Source: Pseudobutyrivibrio sp. ACV-2
GTDB taxonomy: Bacteria > Bacillota > Clostridia > Lachnospirales > Lachnospiraceae
Assembly: GCF_900107545.1 (NCBI RefSeq)
Contig: NZ_FNQZ01000006.1
Span: 145,822-209,821, forward strand
DNA length: 64,000 nucleotides
Direction: 5' to 3'
Shown here: positions 61,950-64,000 of the stretch, piece after piece
Layout: every line of letters starts with the position of its first letter
How positions within the stretch are numbered: position 1 is the stretch's first letter
Position numbers and translations under genes: made by a program
Notes under the pieces: model-generated
Seen by the model: only the letters and a program-made list of their open reading frames with translations
The model's database searches: none
What the model was told of the DNA's origin: nothing

Positions 61950-62013
61950 AGAAATAATAGGCTATTCAATTATATAAAGGACAAGATTATAACATATTTA
62001 GGAAGGATACAAA

Positions 62014-63147
62014 ATGATACCATTTAACGTCCCACCATTTGTGGGAACAGAAACAAAATATATCGAGGACGCCATCGCAAAGCACAAGATCTGCGGTGAT
62101 GGCGAATACACTAAGAAATGTAATGCGTGGCTTGAGGAAAAAACAGGATCACCAAAGGTGCTTCTGACCACATCTTGCACACATGCTACAGAAATGGCTG
62201 CCCTCTTATGTGATATTAAACCAGGTGATGAAGTAATCATGCCTTCATATACATTCGTATCTACAGCTGATGCGTTTGTACTTCGTGGAGCGAAGGTTGT
62301 GTTTGTGGATATCCGCCCAGATACAATGAATATTGACGAAAACAAAATCGAAGCAGCAATTACAGAAAATACAAAGGCAATCGTGCCTGTTCATTACGCT
62401 GGTGTATCTTGCGAGATGGATACTATCATGGATATTGCCCGCAGACATAATCTGCTTGTAGTAGAGGATGCTGCCCAGGGTATCATGAGCACATACAAGG
62501 GAAAGTCCCTCGGAACAATCGGAGATTACGGCGCTTTCTCATTCCATGAAACTAAAAACTATTCAATGGGTGAGGGTGGAGCACTCTTGATTAAAAATCA
62601 GGATATGATTGAGCCAGCAGAAATCATCCGTGAAAAGGGTACAAACAGAGCTAAATTCTTCCGTGGACAAATTGATAAATACACATGGGTAGAGGCAGGC
62701 TCTTCATATCTTCCATCTGAGCTTAATGCTGCCTATCTCTATGGTCAGTTGGAATCTGCTGACAAGATTTTTGATGACAGAATGAACTCTTGGAACAAAT
62801 ACTATGACGCTTTCAAAGAATTAGCTGATGCAGGAAAAGTTGATTTACCAGTGGTTCCTGAAGGCTGCACTCACAATGCCCATATGTTCTATCTTAAGTG
62901 TAAGGACTTGGAGGAGCGTACAGCACTTATTAACTATGCCAAGGAAAATGATATCCTTATGGTATTCCACTATATTCCTCTTCATTCTGCACCTGCCGGT
63001 AAAAAATATGGTCGCTTCAGTGGCGAAGATATCTTTACCACAAAGGAAAGTGAGAGACTTGTCAGACTTCCTCTTTACTATGGTCTTACAGATGAGGATC
63101 ATGCAAAGGTAGTAAAAACAGTAAAGGATTTCTATAGCAAGAACTAA
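62014..63147 (+). CDS. wecE: dTDP-4-amino-4,6-dideoxygalactose transaminase
   Basis: This 377-residue DegT-family aminotransferase closely follows WecE/RffA: MIPFNVPPFVGTETKYIEDAI and CGDGEYTKKCNAWLEE at the start, VEDAAQGIMSTYKGK, the PLP lysine K181 in FHETKNYSMGEGGALL, and WVEAGSSYLPSELNAAYLYGQLE. It would aminate dTDP-4-keto-6-deoxyglucose (from RfbB at 2.9 kb) to dTDP-Fuc4N. The following GNAT gene is the expected N-acetyltransferase. AGGAAGG precedes ATG 62014. The stop overlaps the next start (TAATG). Confidence 0.93.
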   Translation: MIPFNVPPFVGTETKYIEDAIAKHKICGDGEYTKKCNAWLEEKTGSPKVLLTTSCTHATEMAALLCDIKPGDEVIMPSYTFVSTADAFVLRGAKVVFVDIRPDTMNIDENKIEAAITENTKAIVPVHYAGVSCEMDTIMDIARRHNLLVVEDAAQGIMSTYKGKSLGTIGDYGAFSFHETKNYSMGEGGALLIKNQDMIEPAEIIREKGTNRAKFFRGQIDKYTWVEAGSSYLPSELNAAYLYGQLESADKIFDDRMNSWNKYYDAFKELADAGKVDLPVVPEGCTHNAHMFYLKCKDLEERTALINYAKENDILMVFHYIPLHSAPAGKKYGRFSGEDIFTTKESERLVRLPLYYGLTDEDHAKVVKTVKDFYSKN

Positions 63148-63671
63148 TGGCAAATATGAGAATAGACGGAGAAAAAATATATCTAACCCCTATTTCAGAT
63201 GAGGATTTGGCAGATTTTGTCCGCTGGCGTAATAGCCAGTTGGTAAGAGAACGCTATATATACCGAGGCGAATTTACCATAGAAGGGCAAAAGGCCTGGA
63301 TAAAATCCCATGTGGATACAGGTGAAACCATTCAGTACATTATCTGGGACAAGCAGGATGATAAAAGAATCGGCTGCGTGTATATCCAGGATATTGACAA
63401 TGTTAATCACAAAGGTGAATATGGCATTTTCATAGGTGAGGAAGACTATTTGGGAGGTGGCCGAGGACGCGAGGCTGCAGAACTTATAGTAGACTATGCT
63501 TTTTCACATTTGAGTATGCATAAAATATATTTAAGAGTTTTATCTGACAACATTCGAGCATACAAATCCTATGAGCATGCAGGGTTTGTAAAAGAGGGAT
63601 TATTCCATGACGATGTTTGTATAGATGGACTCTATCATGACGTGATTTTTATGGCTAGATATAAGGATTGA
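63147..63671 (+). CDS. GNAT N-acetyltransferase (RimL type), putative Fuc4N acetyltransferase
   Basis: This 174-residue GNAT protein has MRIDGEKIYLTPISDEDLADFVRWRNS at the start and the acetyl-CoA loop region EDYLGGGRGREAAELIVDYAF, then HKIYLRVLSDNIRAYKSYEHAGFVKEG. The layout is that of RimJ/RimL-type enzymes, not of E. coli WecD. Coupling to wecE by TAATG suggests N-acetylation of the 4-amino sugar, giving dTDP-Fuc4NAc. It is 11 bases from the next gene. Confidence 0.85.
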   Translation: MANMRIDGEKIYLTPISDEDLADFVRWRNSQLVRERYIYRGEFTIEGQKAWIKSHVDTGETIQYIIWDKQDDKRIGCVYIQDIDNVNHKGEYGIFIGEEDYLGGGRGREAAELIVDYAFSHLSMHKIYLRVLSDNIRAYKSYEHAGFVKEGLFHDDVCIDGLYHDVIFMARYKD

Positions 63672-63682
63672 AGGTGCAGAAA

Positions 63683-64000
63683 ATGAAAGTTTCTTTTGTA
63701 ATACCATGCTATAGATCTGAAAAAACTCTGGAAATAGTAGTAAGCGAAATACAAAATAAAATGCAGCAAATGACAGAGCATACCTACGAAATCATTTTAG
63801 TCAATGACTGTTCGCCAGATGGCACACTAAGTGTTATTCGTAGACTCTGCGCAGACAATGAAAATATCATTGGAATAGACCATGCTAAAAACTTTGGTCA
63901 GCACGCAGCTTTGATGGCTGGATTCAGCTTTGTATCAGGTGATGTAGTTGTATGCCTGGATGATGATGGTCAGACACCTGCTGACGAGGTAGACAAGCTT
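63683..64000 (+). CDS. GT2 polyprenyl-phosphate sugar transferase, ArnC/GtrB-like (3' truncated)
   Basis: This frame starts at ATG 63683 after AAGGTG and runs off the right edge, giving 106 residues. It shows the GT-A N-terminus: MKVSFVIPCYRSEKTLEIVV, EIILVNDCSPDGTLSVI, IDHAKNFGQHAALMAGFSF and the metal site VVCLDDDGQTPADEVDKL. This wording fits ArnC/GtrB-type enzymes that place a sugar on undecaprenyl phosphate. Following wecE and an acetyltransferase, it may make undecaprenyl-phosphate-Fuc4NAc for a GT-C enzyme. C-terminal membrane helices, if any, lie outside the window. Confidence 0.85.
   Translation, partial: MKVSFVIPCYRSEKTLEIVVSEIQNKMQQMTEHTYEIILVNDCSPDGTLSVIRRLCADNENIIGIDHAKNFGQHAALMAGFSFVSGDVVVCLDDDGQTPADEVDKL

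Overview
The window is low-GC Firmicutes-type DNA. Leaders such as AAGGAGG, AT-rich intergenic gaps, a GH25 wall lysozyme, a secreted Lachnospiraceae-style repeat protein and a CotH/VTC/DUF4956 set suggest a Clostridia member of the Lachnospiraceae (Butyrivibrio/Pseudobutyrivibrio-like). The genus is inferred from gene content only. Almost every gene is on the + strand, and nearly all of it is one very large surface-polysaccharide locus.

Layout. (1) 1-3961: housekeeping edge, with the end of glmM, an HPr protein, leuA and rfbB. (2) 4-13.4 kb: wall-binding GH25 protein, first initiating sugar-phosphate transferase, two GT4 glycosyltransferases, Wzx flippase and a capsule-synthesis-type protein. 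(3) 13.4-21.6 kb: legionaminic-acid-type genes (legB, legC, a CBS-fused nucleotidyltransferase of the PtmE type), a DUF2142 membrane protein, an ACP/MaoC/SDR acyl cassette, a NeuD-type acyltransferase and a GT4. (4) 21.6-25.6 kb: CotH-like gene on the minus strand, divergent from VTC-domain and DUF4956 genes, then a PIG-L deacetylase. (5) 25.7-35.8 kb: GT2, neuB and neuA homologues, a probably frameshifted DUF6077/metallo-beta-lactamase protein, Wzy-like polymerase, WlbA/WbpB-like oxidoreductase, an odd PLP aminotransferase and a second initiating sugar transferase. (6) 36-45.6 kb: WbpG/HisH/HisF acetamidino module, glycosyltransferases, FemAB/GNAT-like protein and a GtrB-like GT2. (7) 45.6-49.1 kb: an unusual cytidylyltransferase/HMGL-like aldolase/two-subunit transketolase module. 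(8) 49.2-61.9 kb: a secreted repeat protein, seven polytopic GT-C-like membrane proteins and an AAA/PD-(D/E)XK protein. (9) 62-64 kb: wecE plus a GNAT acetyltransferase (TDP-Fuc4NAc type) and a GtrB/ArnC-like GT2 cut by the window end.

Taken together, the genes would make at least one lipid-linked repeat unit containing a CMP-activated nonulosonic acid (possibly acyl- and acetamidino-modified), and probably a 4-amino-4,6-dideoxyhexose. Wzx would export it, Wzy would polymerise it, and GT-C enzymes fed by polyprenyl-phosphate sugars would decorate it outside the cell.

The most unusual signal is not a gene. Three intergenic hairpins (27599-27690, 35874-35967, 37211-37300) share a nearly identical 22-nt loop with flanking T/A runs, and similar edges, but their long stem arms are unrelated in sequence. 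Nearly all arm differences are G-U wobbles in the sense RNA. A fourth long hairpin (995-1080) shares only the edge pattern. I do not recognise this family.
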